64,000 nt of DNA from Archangium lansingense (GCF_026626635.1 NZ_JAPNKA010000001.1:3658001-3722000), one strand, 5' to 3'. Shown: positions 9,926-19,184, counted from the stretch's first letter. A program made the numbers and translations. The notes: generated by a model from the sequence alone, not told the origin.

Positions 9926-9963
9926 GTCGCTGCCCACTCCGTCCCACGGGGTGAGCTGAGAGA

Positions 9964-10004
9964 CGCGGCCCGGCGGGGAGTCCCACGCCGGGCCGCGCTT
10001 GTTT
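9964..10004 (+). terminator. Rho-independent terminator of the DUF4082 gene
   Basis: A perfect 12-bp GC stem (CGCGGCCCGGCG with CGCCGGGCCGCG) with a 10-nt loop is followed by CTTGTTTT. It lies 38 bp after the stop codon and immediately before the 3' end of the convergent kelch gene. Confidence 0.85.
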
Positions 10005-10008
10005 TCAC

Positions 10009-12186
10009 TTACCGGCTGATGCGCCCACTGCCGGACGGCACCACAAACCTCTGCTTCACCGGGCTGGAGCTCTGTGGTGGGGTGTACAGTTCGGCCACGT
10101 TCAATGGCGGCCAGCTACCATTGTCACCGCCCGCGACCAACACCTGGCCCGAGGGCAGCAACGTGGCCGAATGACTGCCACGGTGGTTGAGCATGTGGCT
10201 AGCAGGGCTCCAGGTGCCCGTCGCCGGGTCGTACAGCTCCACGGTCGCGATGGTGTCGTTCATGTTGGGGCTGTACGCGCCGCCTGCCACCAGCACCTGC
10301 CCCGAGCCGAGCAGCGTGGCCGTGTGGATGAAACGACCCGTGCCCAGGCTGCCGGTCGAACTCCAGGTGCCCGTCGCCGGGTCGTACAGCTCCGCCGTGG
10401 CGAGCACCTCATTGCTCCAACCTCCGGTGACCAGTACCTGGCCCGAGCTCAACAACGTGGCCGTGTGACTATGCCGGCCCCTGTTCAGGCTGCCGGTGGT
10501 GGTCCACGTGCCGGTCGCAGGGTCATACAGCTCCGCCGTGGCGGGGTAGGCAAAGCTGCCGGTCGCTCCGCCGGTGATCAGCACCTTGCCCGAGGGCAGC
10601 AACGTGGCGGTGTGGAGGTAGCGGACCGTGGACATGCTGCCGGCCGAGCTCCAGGTACCCGTCGCAGGCTCGTACAGCTCGGCCGTGGCGAGGACCCCAC
10701 TATTGCCATAGCCGCCGGTGACCAGCACCTTGCCCGAGGGCAGCAACGTCACCGTGTGAGAGCGACGGGCCGTGCTCATGCTGCCGGTATACGTCCACGT
10801 GCCCGTGCCCGGGTTGTACACCTCCGCCGAGGCGAAGTTGCCGTGACTCCATCCGCCCACGACGAGCACCTTGCCCGAGCTCAGCAGCGTGGCGCCGGGA
10901 TCGCTGCGGCCCGTGCCCAGGCTGCCAGTCGAGCTCCAGGTGCCGGTCGCCGGGTCGTACAGCTCCGCCGTGGAGTTGGCATTGCCAACGCCGCCCGCGA
11001 CCAGCACCTTCCCCGAGGCCAGCAGCGTGGCCGAGTGGTTGACGCGGCCCGTGCCCAGGCTTCCGGTCGGCGCCCAGGGGCTCGGTCCCGGGGAGTACAG
11101 CTCGGCCGAAGCCAGGGCGGTGCTGCCGTCATAGCCGCCTACCACCAGCACCTGGCCCGAGGGCAGGGGGGTGGCCGTGTGGAAGCGGCGGGCCGTGCTC
11201 ATGTTGGGGGCGGAGCTCCAGGTGCCCGTCCACCAGTCGAACACCTCCGCCGAGTCGAGGTAGCCATTGAAGCCAATGCCGCCAGCGACCAGCACGATGC
11301 CCGAGCGCATCTCTGTGGCCGTGTGGTCTTCGCGGTGCGTGGCCATGCTGGTGACGGGCACCCACGAGCCCTGGTACGAGTCGTACACCTCGGCCGAGGC
11401 GAGGAGCCAGTTGCTGCTGTTGCCGCCGGTGTACAGCACTCGCCCGGAGGGCAGCGTCGCGGACGCGTCGTAGGCGCGCTCGGAGGCCATGCCGGAGATG
11501 GGCCTCCACGAGCCCGACCATGGCTCGTATATCTCCGCCGAGGCCAGGTAGTTGAGGCCGTCGGTGCCACCCGTCACCAGCACCTGCCCCCCGTACACCA
11601 GCATGGCCTCGTGGGAGATGCGGCCCGCGGTCATGCTGCTGGTCGCGGTCCAGGTACCGCTCCACGGCTCATAGAGCTCGGCCGAATCGAGCGCGGTGTT
11701 GTTGTTCCACCCGCCCGCGACCAGCACCTGGCCCGTGGGAAGCGCGGTCGACGTGTGGCCGACACGGTTCGTGAGCATGTCGCTGGTGAGGCTCCAGGAG
11801 TTGGTCCACGGGTCGTACAGCTCCGCGGTGGAGCCCCACGAGTTGGTCAGCCCTCCGGCCACCAGGACCTGCCCCGAGGGCAGCAGCGTGGCCGTGTGGT
11901 GGATGCGGCCGGTGGACATCGTGCCAGCGGAGGACCAGAGGCCCGTCGCCGGGTCATACAACTCCGCTGAGTCGAGGAGCCCGCTGCTGTCTTGACCCCC
12001 CACCACCAGCACCTGGCCCGAGGGCAGCACCGTGGCCGTGTGGCCATAGCGGGCCGTGGACATGCTGCCGGTAGGGGTCCACGTCGCGCCAGGCTGGGCC
12101 TGGGCTCCCTGCACTGCGAACAGGACGAAGACCAGCCACACAGCCAGGCCCCACCTGCCTCTTCGAGACATGCCACGGCTCAACAT
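10009..12186 (-). CDS. Secreted kelch-repeat protein
   Basis: A 725-residue exported protein built from about 14 kelch-type repeats of ~47 residues after a signal peptide (cleavage near AQA). Each repeat carries a version of [16 protein letters not shown] followed by [13 protein letters not shown] counted fourteen such cores. Fourteen blades would make two seven-bladed beta-propellers. Such proteins are common and multiplied in myxobacteria and are thought to act as extracellular binding scaffolds. The start at 12186 has AAGGAG seven bases upstream. The two repeats around residues 180-300 are most diverged. No catalytic motif was seen. Confidence 0.88.
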   Translation of the reverse strand: MLSRGMSRRGRWGLAVWLVFVLFAVQGAQAQPGATWTPTGSMSTARYGHTATVLPSGQVLVVGGQDSSGLLDSAELYDPATGLWSSAGTMSTGRIHHTATLLPSGQVLVAGGLTNSWGSTAELYDPWTNSWSLTSDMLTNRVGHTSTALPTGQVLVAGGWNNNTALDSAELYEPWSGTWTATSSMTAGRISHEAMLVYGGQVLVTGGTDGLNYLASAEIYEPWSGSWRPISGMASERAYDASATLPSGRVLYTGGNSSNWLLASAEVYDSYQGSWVPVTSMATHREDHTATEMRSGIVLVAGGIGFNGYLDSAEVFDWWTGTWSSAPNMSTARRFHTATPLPSGQVLVVGGYDGSTALASAELYSPGPSPWAPTGSLGTGRVNHSATLLASGKVLVAGGVGNANSTAELYDPATGTWSSTGSLGTGRSDPGATLLSSGKVLVVGGWSHGNFASAEVYNPGTGTWTYTGSMSTARRSHTVTLLPSGKVLVTGGYGNSGVLATAELYEPATGTWSSAGSMSTVRYLHTATLLPSGKVLITGGATGSFAYPATAELYDPATGTWTTTGSLNRGRHSHTATLLSSGQVLVTGGWSNEVLATAELYDPATGTWSSTGSLGTGRFIHTATLLGSGQVLVAGGAYSPNMNDTIATVELYDPATGTWSPASHMLNHRGSHSATLLPSGQVLVAGGDNGSWPPLNVAELYTPPQSSSPVKQRFVVPSGSGRISR

Positions 12187-12269
12187 GACGGCTCCTTTCA
12201 GGATCGCGAGAGCGCGACTCTACTGCGCTCGCATCTTGACGGAACCGGGCTCGTCTGGTTTTCAAGGCC

Positions 12270-12294
12270 CCCCTCTCTGTCCCTCCGAGAGGGG
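12270..12294. other. Hairpin in the divergent kelch/P450 intergenic region
   Basis: CCCCTCTC and GAGAGGGG form an 8-bp perfect stem over a 9-nt loop in the 243-bp region between the divergent kelch and P450 genes. It could be an operator or an attenuator; nothing else there is recognisable as a promoter. Confidence 0.3.
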
Positions 12295-12429
12295 AGGCCG
12301 GTGACGCCGAACATGCTTGCCGTGCCGCCAGAGGCCTGGACCGGCTTCGATGTGTCAGGCTGCGTTGCTCGCAACCATGTCTCCACCCCCTGCCGTGCCG
12401 GGCACTTGGGTGCCGGCGAGGAGTTCCGC

Positions 12430-13662
12430 ATGTCCACCACCTCCGGGCCGACCTTCAACCGGTTCGAGTCTCCCCACCTGGAGAACCCCTACCCGCTCTA
12501 CGGGCGCATCCGCCGCGAAGCCCCCGTCTTCTTCGACGAGGCGCTCCACCTGTGGATCGTCTCGCGCTACCAGGACGTGCGCGCGGTGCTGATGGCGCCG
12601 GAGACGTTCTCCTCGCTCAACATCTTCCAGAGCCCGGTGCCTCCGCCTCCCGAGGTGCTGGAGGTGCTGATGCAGGGGCCCCAGGGGCTGCCGTCGCTCA
12701 TCGATGACGACCCGCCCAACCACACGCGCGTGCGCACGCTGGTGGGCAAGGCCTTCGCGCCGCAACGCTTCGCGGCCTTGGAGCCACGCATCCGCGCCCT
12801 GGCCCGCTCGCTGCTCGACGCCTTCGCGCACGAGGGGCAGGGAGATCTCGTCTCGCGCTTCACCTATCCGCTGCCGGCCCTGGTGATTGGCGAAATCATG
12901 GGCGTGCCGCGTTCGGACATGGACCAACTCAAGCGCTGGGCCGAGGACCTGACGCTCTTCACCGCGGGCACGGCCTCGCCGCAGAAGCAGGTGGAGTGCG
13001 CCCGGAGCTTCGTCGCCTTTCAGCGCTACCTGGGGGAGCTCGTCCAGGAGCGCCGGCGCAAGCCGAAGGACGACCTGGTGAGCGCCATCCTCCAGGCGCG
13101 GCACGGGGAGCATGCGCCGATGAGCGACGCGGAGCTGGTCAACCTGCTGAAGAACCTGCACTTCGCCGGGCACGAGACGACGACGAACCTGCTCGGCAAC
13201 ATGCTGGTACTGCTGCTCCAGGAGCCGGAGCGGTGGCGCGAGCTCCAGGCAGACCGGAGCCTGCTGCCCAAGGCGATTGAAGAGGCGCTGCGCATGGACT
13301 CGCCCGTGCAGGGCATCATGCGCACGACCACGCGCGAGGTGGAACTGGGCGGGGAGAGGATTCCCGCGGGGGCGAGGCTGGTCATCCTGTTCGCCTCGGC
13401 CAACCGGGACGAGAACGTCTTCGCCGAGCCGGAGCGCTACAACCCTCACCGGGCCGACATCTCCAAGCACCTCGGTTTCGGTCTGGGCATCCACTACTGC
13501 ATCGGCGCGCCGCTGGCCCGCATCGAGGCGAGGGTGGCCCTGGAGATGCTGGGCGAGCAGCTGCGAAATCTGCGGCTGCTGCCGGGCGAGGGCTTCGACT
13601 ACCTGCCCAACTTCTCCCACCGCGGCCCACGGCGACTGATGGTGGCGTGGGACCCCGCGTAG
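12430..13662 (+). CDS. Cytochrome P450
   Basis: A 410-residue soluble bacterial P450. The I-helix oxygen-binding motif is FAGHETTTNLL, the ExxR pair is in EEALRMDSPVQG, and the haem-ligand loop is FGLGIHYCIGAPLAR with the invariant Cys. The start MSTTSGPTFNRF follows a GAGGAG site and gives normal family length. It needs a ferredoxin and reductase from elsewhere, since none is adjacent. Substrate is unknown; the flanking genes (kelch protein, histidine kinase) give no pathway context. It is about 40% like the second P450 at 17958 by eye and probably of the same broad CYP clan. Confidence 0.95.
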   Translation: MSTTSGPTFNRFESPHLENPYPLYGRIRREAPVFFDEALHLWIVSRYQDVRAVLMAPETFSSLNIFQSPVPPPPEVLEVLMQGPQGLPSLIDDDPPNHTRVRTLVGKAFAPQRFAALEPRIRALARSLLDAFAHEGQGDLVSRFTYPLPALVIGEIMGVPRSDMDQLKRWAEDLTLFTAGTASPQKQVECARSFVAFQRYLGELVQERRRKPKDDLVSAILQARHGEHAPMSDAELVNLLKNLHFAGHETTTNLLGNMLVLLLQEPERWRELQADRSLLPKAIEEALRMDSPVQGIMRTTTREVELGGERIPAGARLVILFASANRDENVFAEPERYNPHRADISKHLGFGLGIHYCIGAPLARIEARVALEMLGEQLRNLRLLPGEGFDYLPNFSHRGPRRLMVAWDPA

Positions 13663-13860
13663 CCGGGGCGGTGCAAGGGGGCCTGCGAGGCGATGGTCTG
13701 CCCGGTGCGCGGCGCGGCGAGCACCTGTTCCGCTCCCAGGGGACGAGCGTCCAGGATTGAACATTCGTAGTAGCATGAGCGGGTCCTGCGCGTCGCGAGT
13801 CATCGAGACGCGTCGGGGGGGGCCGCGTGCGAACGCAGGTCGAAGCTCGACGGAGGCGGC

Positions 13861-15279
13861 ATGCGTTCACCAGAAGCAGGGGCGGATCCCGAGGTCGTGG
13901 CCGGTCAGGTCAACGAGCGCCTGAAGTGGTTCGTGTTCATGCTGGTGATCGCCACCCACCTGCTGCTGGTGCTCTCCATCTGGGGCGAGTGGGGGCGAGT
14001 GGGCATCGTCACAGGCGCGTTCATGGTGGTGACGGGCCTCAACATGGTGCTGGCGCAGCGCTTCTTCTCGGAGCGGACGCGGATGGTCGAGGCCCTCCGG
14101 GTGGCGCTCAACCTGCTGGCCACCATCATCTATGGCCACTTCTCCGATTGGGCCTTCCCCGTCTGGATATACCTGCCGCTCAACAGCCTCTGGGTGGACA
14201 GCTCGGTGGACCGGAGGGCGCCGGTGCGCCTGTACGTGCTGCTCGCGCTGGTGGTGGGAGCCGCGATGCTCGACGGGTGCCCGCCGGCCATTCCGCTCAC
14301 CTTCCTGGTGCTGTCCGTACTCATCGCCTCCATCTCGGATGCACGGGTCCAGCTGACCCAGTTGGCGCTGCGCAGCCTGGCGCAGCGCAACCAGGAGCTC
14401 ACGCGCGCCCTGTCGGAGTTGGAGGAGCGCACGCGCGAGCTCAAGCAGGCCCAGGTGCGGCTGGTGGACACGGCTCGCGAGGTGGGCATGTCCGAGGTGG
14501 CCACCAACGTGCTGCACAGCGTGGGCAATGTGCTCAACAGCGCTGGCATCGGCCTCGAGACCATGTACAGGGCGGTGGGCTCCTCTCGTGTCGGCCGGTT
14601 GAAGCAGGCCACGGCCCTGCTGCTGGAACACCGGGAGCACCTGGCGGACTTCCTGGCCCCGGGAGCGCGCGGCAACCACCTGCCGGACTACCTGTCAGCG
14701 GTGGCTGCCGAGCTGATGGACGAGCAGACCCGCCTGCTGGAAGACCTGGATGCGATGGGCCGGCACATCGCGCACATCCGCGCCATCGTTCAGGTGCAGC
14801 AGAACTACGCCAGGACTGCGGTGATGCCGGAGGAGTGCGACCTGGCTCAGCTCATCGACGACGCCCTGCGCATCCAGCTCGCAGCGCTCCAGCGCCACGG
14901 GGTGTCCGTCCAGCGCAATCTGTCACCGGTGCCCAGGCTAAAGGTGGACAAGCACAAGGTGCTGCAAATCCTCGTCAACCTCATCAGCAACGCAAAGGAC
15001 GCGCTGGACGCAGTCCCCGAGGGAAGCCGCAACCTGAGCGTGCGGCTCATCGCGCAGGGGAAGCTGGCGTGCATTCAGGTGATAGATAATGGGATGGGAA
15101 TCGCGCCGGAGATCCGAGAGAAGCTCTTCGTGCACGGCTTCACCACGCGTAAGGGCGGTCACGGTTTCGGCCTGCACACGAGCGCGCTGGCGGCGCAGCT
15201 TCTCGGGGGTCGCCTCACGTTGGAGAGCGAGGGACCAGGCAAGGGCGCCGTGGCCACGCTGGAGCTTCCGCTTCCCTGA
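13861..15279 (+). CDS. Membrane-anchored orphan sensor histidine kinase
   Basis: A 472-residue kinase. About five membrane helices occupy residues 20-165 without an obvious periplasmic sensor domain. A coiled segment (about 170-210) leads to a phospho-acceptor region ATNVLHSVGNVLNS, where the motif around His differs from the classical HE/DxR box. The ATPase domain has an N box (LISNAKDAL), a G1 box (DNGMGIAP) and a G2 box (GGHGFGLH). A GGAGG site sits before the ATG. No response regulator is adjacent, as for many myxobacterial kinases. A VOC-protein relic abuts its stop codon. Confidence 0.9.
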   Translation: MRSPEAGADPEVVAGQVNERLKWFVFMLVIATHLLLVLSIWGEWGRVGIVTGAFMVVTGLNMVLAQRFFSERTRMVEALRVALNLLATIIYGHFSDWAFPVWIYLPLNSLWVDSSVDRRAPVRLYVLLALVVGAAMLDGCPPAIPLTFLVLSVLIASISDARVQLTQLALRSLAQRNQELTRALSELEERTRELKQAQVRLVDTAREVGMSEVATNVLHSVGNVLNSAGIGLETMYRAVGSSRVGRLKQATALLLEHREHLADFLAPGARGNHLPDYLSAVAAELMDEQTRLLEDLDAMGRHIAHIRAIVQVQQNYARTAVMPEECDLAQLIDDALRIQLAALQRHGVSVQRNLSPVPRLKVDKHKVLQILVNLISNAKDALDAVPEGSRNLSVRLIAQGKLACIQVIDNGMGIAPEIREKLFVHGFTTRKGGHGFGLHTSALAAQLLGGRLTLESEGPGKGAVATLELPLP

Positions 15280-15487
15280 CCTGGATGCGCTGCTACAGGA
15301 GGGCAAGCCGGAGGCGTGCGGCTGGCTGCGAGACAAGTACGGCCTCAGCTGGCAGATCGTTCCGGCGGTGATGGACGAACTGATGGCGGACAAGGATCCC
15401 ATTCGCTCGAAGCGCATCACCGACGCGATGTTGAAGATGATCAAGCTCGACATCGCGAAGCTGCAGGCCGCGTACGACGGGAAGAGC
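15278..15487 (+). pseudogene. C-terminal fragment of a PhnB-like VOC-family protein
   Basis: In the frame overlapping the kinase stop codon, about 65 codons read GWLRDKYGLSWQIVP, then DAMLKMIKLDIAKLQAAY. This is the characteristic C-terminus of PhnB/3-demethylubiquinone-methyltransferase-like VOC proteins. No start codon or N-terminal half is present, and the frame runs on into repeat DNA. It is therefore a relic joined to the kinase gene by a deletion. Confidence 0.75.
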
Positions 15488-15561
15488 CAGGCGTCCTCTC
15501 GGCGTACAAGAAAGATGGAAGGCGTGTTGAAGGAGAGGACGAGAGCGGAGGGGCCGAGGAG

Positions 15562-15660
15562 GGGCCGCGGACAGAGGCCGGCCGAGCAGTGCGCCAGGCC
15601 GGTGGAGAGGCCGCGCAGCCCCCGTGAGGACACGCCAGCCCGGGCCGCCCTCCCATGAGG
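15562..15660. repeat. Dispersed ~100-bp repeat, type 2, copy A
   Basis: The segment from CAGAGGCCGGCCGAGCAGT through the GAGAGGCCG core to GGGCCGCCCTCCCATGA matches two other places in the window (34305-34384 and 35512-35612) with substitutions and small indels. It follows directly on the VOC relic. Confidence 0.65.
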
Positions 15661-16067
15661 TGCTCGGCAGGGGCCCTGGGTTTCTTGGGTGTCTCCCTTC
15701 ACGTACGCAAATACACTCCTCCTGCCTCCACACCTCAAGCCAGCGAACACGTTCAGTTCAATCAGACGGACGGCGACTCTCGGGGGGACGCGAAATGGTC
15801 AAAGCCCTTTCGCCCCAGCGCGGCTTTTTGGCTCAAGCGAACCTTTGGCGCACCAGATTCGAGCTGGCCCACCCGGTTCACCGTCAGGCGCCGCTCTGTG
15901 CAAGCGCATTGAGGATTTACGTTGTTGCCATTGCGCTGCTGCGGAAGTTGCGACCGGTCGTCGAGCCGTGGCCGGCGTCTTCGCGGCCTTCGACGAGGAC
16001 GAGGCGCGCCGCGACAAGCATTTCTGTTCGTTGACACCTTGCTCACCGCCATGGTACGGATTTCGGC
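15661..16067. other. 407-bp region without a recognised gene
   Basis: GC content is lower than in the neighbouring genes, and short open frames exist on both strands, but none has family motifs, codon bias or a convincing ribosome site. A TTGACA at 16031 could be a -35 element for the EF-hand gene, but no good -10 was seen. Confidence 0.4.
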
Positions 16068-16631
16068 ATGCTCAAATTGTCTGACTTTCTCGAGCGCAGG
16101 CTCGCTCGCCGCTTTCGTGCCCACGACAACGATCAAAATGGCTTCCTGGAGCGGCGTGATTTCGAGCTCTCGGCCGTGCGTATGGCCGAAGAGTTCGGCC
16201 ACGGGCCCGAGTCGCTCGCCCGGCAAAAGCTCGTCGAGATCAGCTTGGGCTTGTGGGAGCACCTGCGGAAGGTCGCTGATCTCGACACAGACGGACGCAT
16301 CAGCCTGGCCGAGTACAAGACTGCGTTCGCGGCGGGCCTGCTCGAGACTGCCGAATCGTTCAATGATGGCTACGTCCCTTACATCAACGCGGTCATGGAT
16401 ATCGCAGATCAGGACCGCGACGGGAAGCTCACTGTCTCCGAGGAGATCCGCTGGATGGGCTCGTTGATGCACGTGCCCGAGCACGTTGCCCGAGAGGGGT
16501 TCCACCGCATCGACAAGGACAAAGACGGCTTCATCACCGGCAGTGAGCTGGTCGAGAGCATTCGCGGTTATTACTTCGACGAATCGCCCGACTCACCCGG
16601 CCACTGGTTGCTCGGCCCTCTTGATTCGTGA
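16068..16631 (+). CDS. Four-EF-hand calcium-binding protein (calerythrin-like)
   Basis: A 187-residue soluble protein with four canonical 12-residue EF-hand loops: DNDQNGFLERRD, DLDTDGRISLAE, DQDRDGKLTVSE and DKDKDGFITGSE. All have acidic residues at the coordinating positions and Gly at position 6, so all could bind calcium. Length and spacing match bacterial calerythrins and sarcoplasmic calcium-binding proteins. There is no signal peptide, so it probably buffers or senses cytoplasmic calcium. A methyltransferase gene follows 46 bp downstream on the same strand and may be co-transcribed. Confidence 0.9.
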   Translation: MLKLSDFLERRLARRFRAHDNDQNGFLERRDFELSAVRMAEEFGHGPESLARQKLVEISLGLWEHLRKVADLDTDGRISLAEYKTAFAAGLLETAESFNDGYVPYINAVMDIADQDRDGKLTVSEEIRWMGSLMHVPEHVAREGFHRIDKDKDGFITGSELVESIRGYYFDESPDSPGHWLLGPLDS

Positions 16632-16677
16632 CCTCGGCGATCGCCTTCAAGGGGCTACAGAAGAGATAGCGTTCATC

Positions 16678-17493
16678 ATGACAGAATCCGACGTCTATCT
16701 TTTGGGACGCAGCCAGATGGAGGAAGAGCGTCTCCGCAAGCAAGTCCAGGAACTCGCAGGTGAGGCCCGGTGGTTGCTTGATCAACTCCAGATTCGCCCT
16801 GGTGCGAGGGCGATCGATGTCGGCTGCGGGCCACAGGGGGGGGTGCTCGATTTGCTTTCCGAGCGTGTGGGGCCAGGTGGGACCGTGGTCGGGTTGGATA
16901 AGAGCAAAGAATTCGTCGCGTCGGCCCGCAAGTTCGTGGCGGCGCGACAGCTCGCCAATGTCGAGGTCGTGCAAGGGGACGCGAAGGCCACCAACCTGCC
17001 GAGAGAGTCGTTCGACGTGGTGTTCTCGCGGTTGGTGCTCGTTAACATCCCCGAGCCGGAACAAGTCGTCGAAGAGATGGTCTCGTTGTTGCGTCCAGGA
17101 GGTGTCATTGCGAGCCATGAGGCGGACTACCTCTCGCATATGTGTGACCCACCTTGCCCCGCCTGGGACCGTCTGTTCGAGATTTTCCAGGCGTACTCTC
17201 GTGCAAAGGGCGTCGACCTGTTCGTCGGGAGGAGAACCCACCGGATGTTGCGTGACGCCGGGATCGTGGAGCTTCAAGTGAATCCGGTGACCCACGTCTA
17301 CCCGCCTGGGCATCACCGCCGGAGCATCTTCCTCGACTTCATCCAGAACATCCGCGACGTGGCCATCAGGGAAGGTTTCGTCAAGGAGGGAGAGCTGAGC
17401 GCGCTCATGCAAGACCTGCGGAGCCATCTCGACAACTCCAATACGTTGGTGGTTTCGCACCTTTTCTTCCAGGTTTGGGGCCGCAAACCGTGA
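16678..17493 (+). CDS. Class I SAM-dependent methyltransferase
   Basis: A 271-residue Rossmann-fold methyltransferase. Motif I is AIDVGCGPQGGV, an acidic residue ends strand 2 (VGLDKSKEF), motif II is VVQGDAKATNLP, and SFDVVFSRLVLVNIPEPE followed by LRPGGVIASHE completes the fold. The C-terminal half is helical and may define the acceptor. The acceptor (small molecule or lipid) cannot be named. The start MTESDVYLLGRSQ has a GAAGAG site. A tRNA-like 3' end and terminator directly follow its stop codon. Confidence 0.9.
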   Translation: MTESDVYLLGRSQMEEERLRKQVQELAGEARWLLDQLQIRPGARAIDVGCGPQGGVLDLLSERVGPGGTVVGLDKSKEFVASARKFVAARQLANVEVVQGDAKATNLPRESFDVVFSRLVLVNIPEPEQVVEEMVSLLRPGGVIASHEADYLSHMCDPPCPAWDRLFEIFQAYSRAKGVDLFVGRRTHRMLRDAGIVELQVNPVTHVYPPGHHRRSIFLDFIQNIRDVAIREGFVKEGELSALMQDLRSHLDNSNTLVVSHLFFQVWGRKP

Positions 17494-17494
17494 A

Positions 17495-17523
17495 CGCGGC
17501 GGGTTTGATTCCCGCCGCCTCCA
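17495..17523 (+). other. tmRNA/tRNA-like 3' end fragment (possible attachment site)
   Basis: Two bases after the methyltransferase stop there is a perfect T-arm: a 5-bp GCGGG/CCCGC stem around the 7-nt loop TTTGATT, followed by CGCCTCCA. This is what the T-arm, acceptor strand and discriminator base of many bacterial tmRNAs look like, lacking the CCA. The rest of any RNA gene is absent because coding sequence lies upstream. It is followed at once by a strong terminator, as an ssrA gene end would be. It may be one end of a past integration. Confidence 0.45.
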
Positions 17524-17531
17524 CTCCTCAG

Positions 17532-17570
17532 GGCCTCAGGTTCTCCGGAACCTGGGGCCTTTTGTTTTTC
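17532..17570 (+). terminator. Strong Rho-independent terminator
   Basis: GGCCTCAGGTTC pairs with GAACCTGGGGCC (12 bp, one G-T pair) around a TCCG loop and is followed by TTTTGTTTTTC. It terminates either the methyltransferase transcript or, originally, the RNA gene whose 3' end precedes it. Confidence 0.9.
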
Positions 17571-17594
17571 CGGGGGGTCGCCGGTGCCAAGGCT

Positions 17595-17622
17595 CCGTTC
17601 GAGTCTTTTGACACCTTCTCGG
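17595..17622 (+). repeat. Dispersed repeat, type 1 (GTTCGAGTCYTTTGACACCTTCTC), single copy
   Basis: CCGTTCGAGTCTTTTGACAC followed by CTTCTCGG matches copies at 31347 and 35638-35713 and, in reverse, the array at 58680. It lies exactly at the 5' edge of the lanthipeptide synthetase fragment. Confidence 0.75.
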
Positions 17623-17866
17623 CGGGGGCCTTGCAATGCCTGCTCGCGCAGCATGCGCACCGGCCCACGGAGCGGACGCTGGCCGCCGCCATCCGCTGCG
17701 GGGAGCGGCTCCTCGCCCAGGCCCGGCCGCAAGCGCAAGGCCATGGCTGGGTTCTGCGAATCGCTGGTGCGAGGCCCCTGGCGGGCTTCGCGCACGGGGC
17801 GGCTGGCATCGCCTGGTCGCTCACACTCTGCCAGCTGCGCCGTCACCGCCGGCTGCGAGGCACGCG
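17622..17866 (+). pseudogene. LanC-like fragment of a type II lanthipeptide synthetase (LanM)
   Basis: About 80 codons without a start read ALQCLLAQHAHR, LAAAIRCGERLLAQ and PLAGFAHGAAGIAWSL. The last is the hallmark GFxHGAAGIAxxL helix of the cyclase (LanC) half of LanM enzymes. The zinc-ligand region further downstream and the dehydratase half are gone. The fragment is bounded by a type 1 repeat on its left and the 34-bp repeat on its right, and the frame continues by chance into the P450 gene. Confidence 0.75.
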
Positions 17867-17879
17867 GGGCTGTTTCAGA

Positions 17880-17913
17880 GACCTGGGACCAGGAGGACGG
17901 GACTGCTGGCGTG
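17880..17913 (+). repeat. 34-bp dispersed repeat, copy 1
   Basis: GACCTGGGACCAGGAGGACG and the following GGACTGCTGGCGTG recur at 23948-23981 with two substitutions. It sits between the LanM relic and the P450 gene. Confidence 0.7.
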
Positions 17914-17957
17914 CTAGAAAGGAGAGAGGACTGCACCCTCCTTGCCCCCGGTGGTCC

Positions 17958-19184
17958 ATGTCGCGTGTGTTTCCTTTTTTTTCGCCAGAAGTGCAGCAGG
18001 ACCCGTACCCTCTCTATGCGCAGGCCCGCGCCGAGGAGCCGATCTTCTTCTGCGAAGATCTGGGCATGTGGGTAGCCACCCGGCATGCCGATGTCACCGC
18101 GATCCTCCGTGACACGGACCGTTTCTCCTCGCGGCTCACCACCGTGAGCGTCAAGGAGCCGCCGCCCGAGGTCGTGGCCGTCATGCGAAGGGGGTTCCCG
18201 CGGACCGGCTCGATCATCCACCTCGACCCGCCGGAGCACACGTCGGTCCGGCGGAGGATGAACGCCGCATTCACCCCCCATCGAATTGCCTCCCTGGAGG
18301 GCGCCATCTCCTCGCTGGCGAACCAGCTCGTGGACTCTTTCGAGGCCACGGGTCGGACGGAGCTCATCGCGAGCTTCTGCGGCCCACTGCCGGTGGCGGT
18401 CATCGGGGACATCCTGGGGGTCTCGCGGGCCGACTCCGGCAAGTTCGGTCAGTGGGCAGATGACTCAGCGCGCTTGCTCATGAGCGGTCAGCTGCCCACC
18501 GATGAATGGGTGAGAGTGGCCGAGAGCGTGGTGACCATGCAGCATTATCTCGCGGAGCTCATCTCTGCGCGCAGGAGCACGCCGGCCGACGACCTCCTCA
18601 CCACTCTCATCCAGACGGCCACGGCTCCGAGTGGTCAGCTCGACATGACCAAGGCTGTCAGTTATGCGACCGCGTTCGTATTCGCGGGCCACAAGACGAC
18701 CACGGACCTCCTCGGCAACGCCCTGCGCCTCTTGCTCCTGCACCCCGAGCAGCTCGCGGCGCTCGTGCGCGAGCCGTCCCTCGCCGCCGCCGCCGTGGAG
18801 GAGACCCTGCGCCGGGACTGCCCGGTTCCTGGGACAGCCCGTGTCGCCAATGTCGACGTGAAGATCGGAGACGTCACGATCCCCAAGGATGCGCGGATCC
18901 TCGTGCTCCTGGGCTCTGCCAATCACGATGAGAGCGTCTTCGAGGCCCCGTCGAAGTTCGAGCTTGGGCGCGCCGGTTCGGGCGAGCACCTCGGGTTTGG
19001 CCGTGGTGTGCACTTCTGCCTCGGTGCCCCCCTTGCGCGCCTCCAGGGGCGCGTGGCGCTCTCCGTGCTCACGCAGCGCCTGCCGGGCCTCCGCCTCGCG
19101 GACGAACGACCGGTGAAGTTCCGGCAGGTCACCATGTTTCGGGGCCCCGTGTCCCTCGAGGTCGCCTGGGACGTCAAAAGATAG
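17958..19184 (+). CDS. Cytochrome P450
   Basis: A 408-residue soluble P450. The I helix reads FAGHKTTTDLL, with Lys replacing the usual acidic residue of the AGxE/DTT motif; ExxR is in EETLRRDCPVPG; the haem loop is FGRGVHFCLGAPLAR. The E-to-K change is the odd feature, because this acid normally helps proton delivery to the oxy complex; some P450s that tolerate this are peroxygenase-like or act on substrates that supply the acid. The start MSRVFPFFSPEVQ gives family length; the sequence upstream is a LanM relic, so the in-frame extension is not part of the protein. Confidence 0.93.
   Translation: MSRVFPFFSPEVQQDPYPLYAQARAEEPIFFCEDLGMWVATRHADVTAILRDTDRFSSRLTTVSVKEPPPEVVAVMRRGFPRTGSIIHLDPPEHTSVRRRMNAAFTPHRIASLEGAISSLANQLVDSFEATGRTELIASFCGPLPVAVIGDILGVSRADSGKFGQWADDSARLLMSGQLPTDEWVRVAESVVTMQHYLAELISARRSTPADDLLTTLIQTATAPSGQLDMTKAVSYATAFVFAGHKTTTDLLGNALRLLLLHPEQLAALVREPSLAAAAVEETLRRDCPVPGTARVANVDVKIGDVTIPKDARILVLLGSANHDESVFEAPSKFELGRAGSGEHLGFGRGVHFCLGAPLARLQGRVALSVLTQRLPGLRLADERPVKFRQVTMFRGPVSLEVAWDVKR

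Noticed and set aside
6665..9937. Long minus-strand open frame opposite the DUF4082 gene
   Set aside because: Its product is arginine/alanine/glycine-rich with no family motifs, a GC-rich mirror of the true gene on the other strand.
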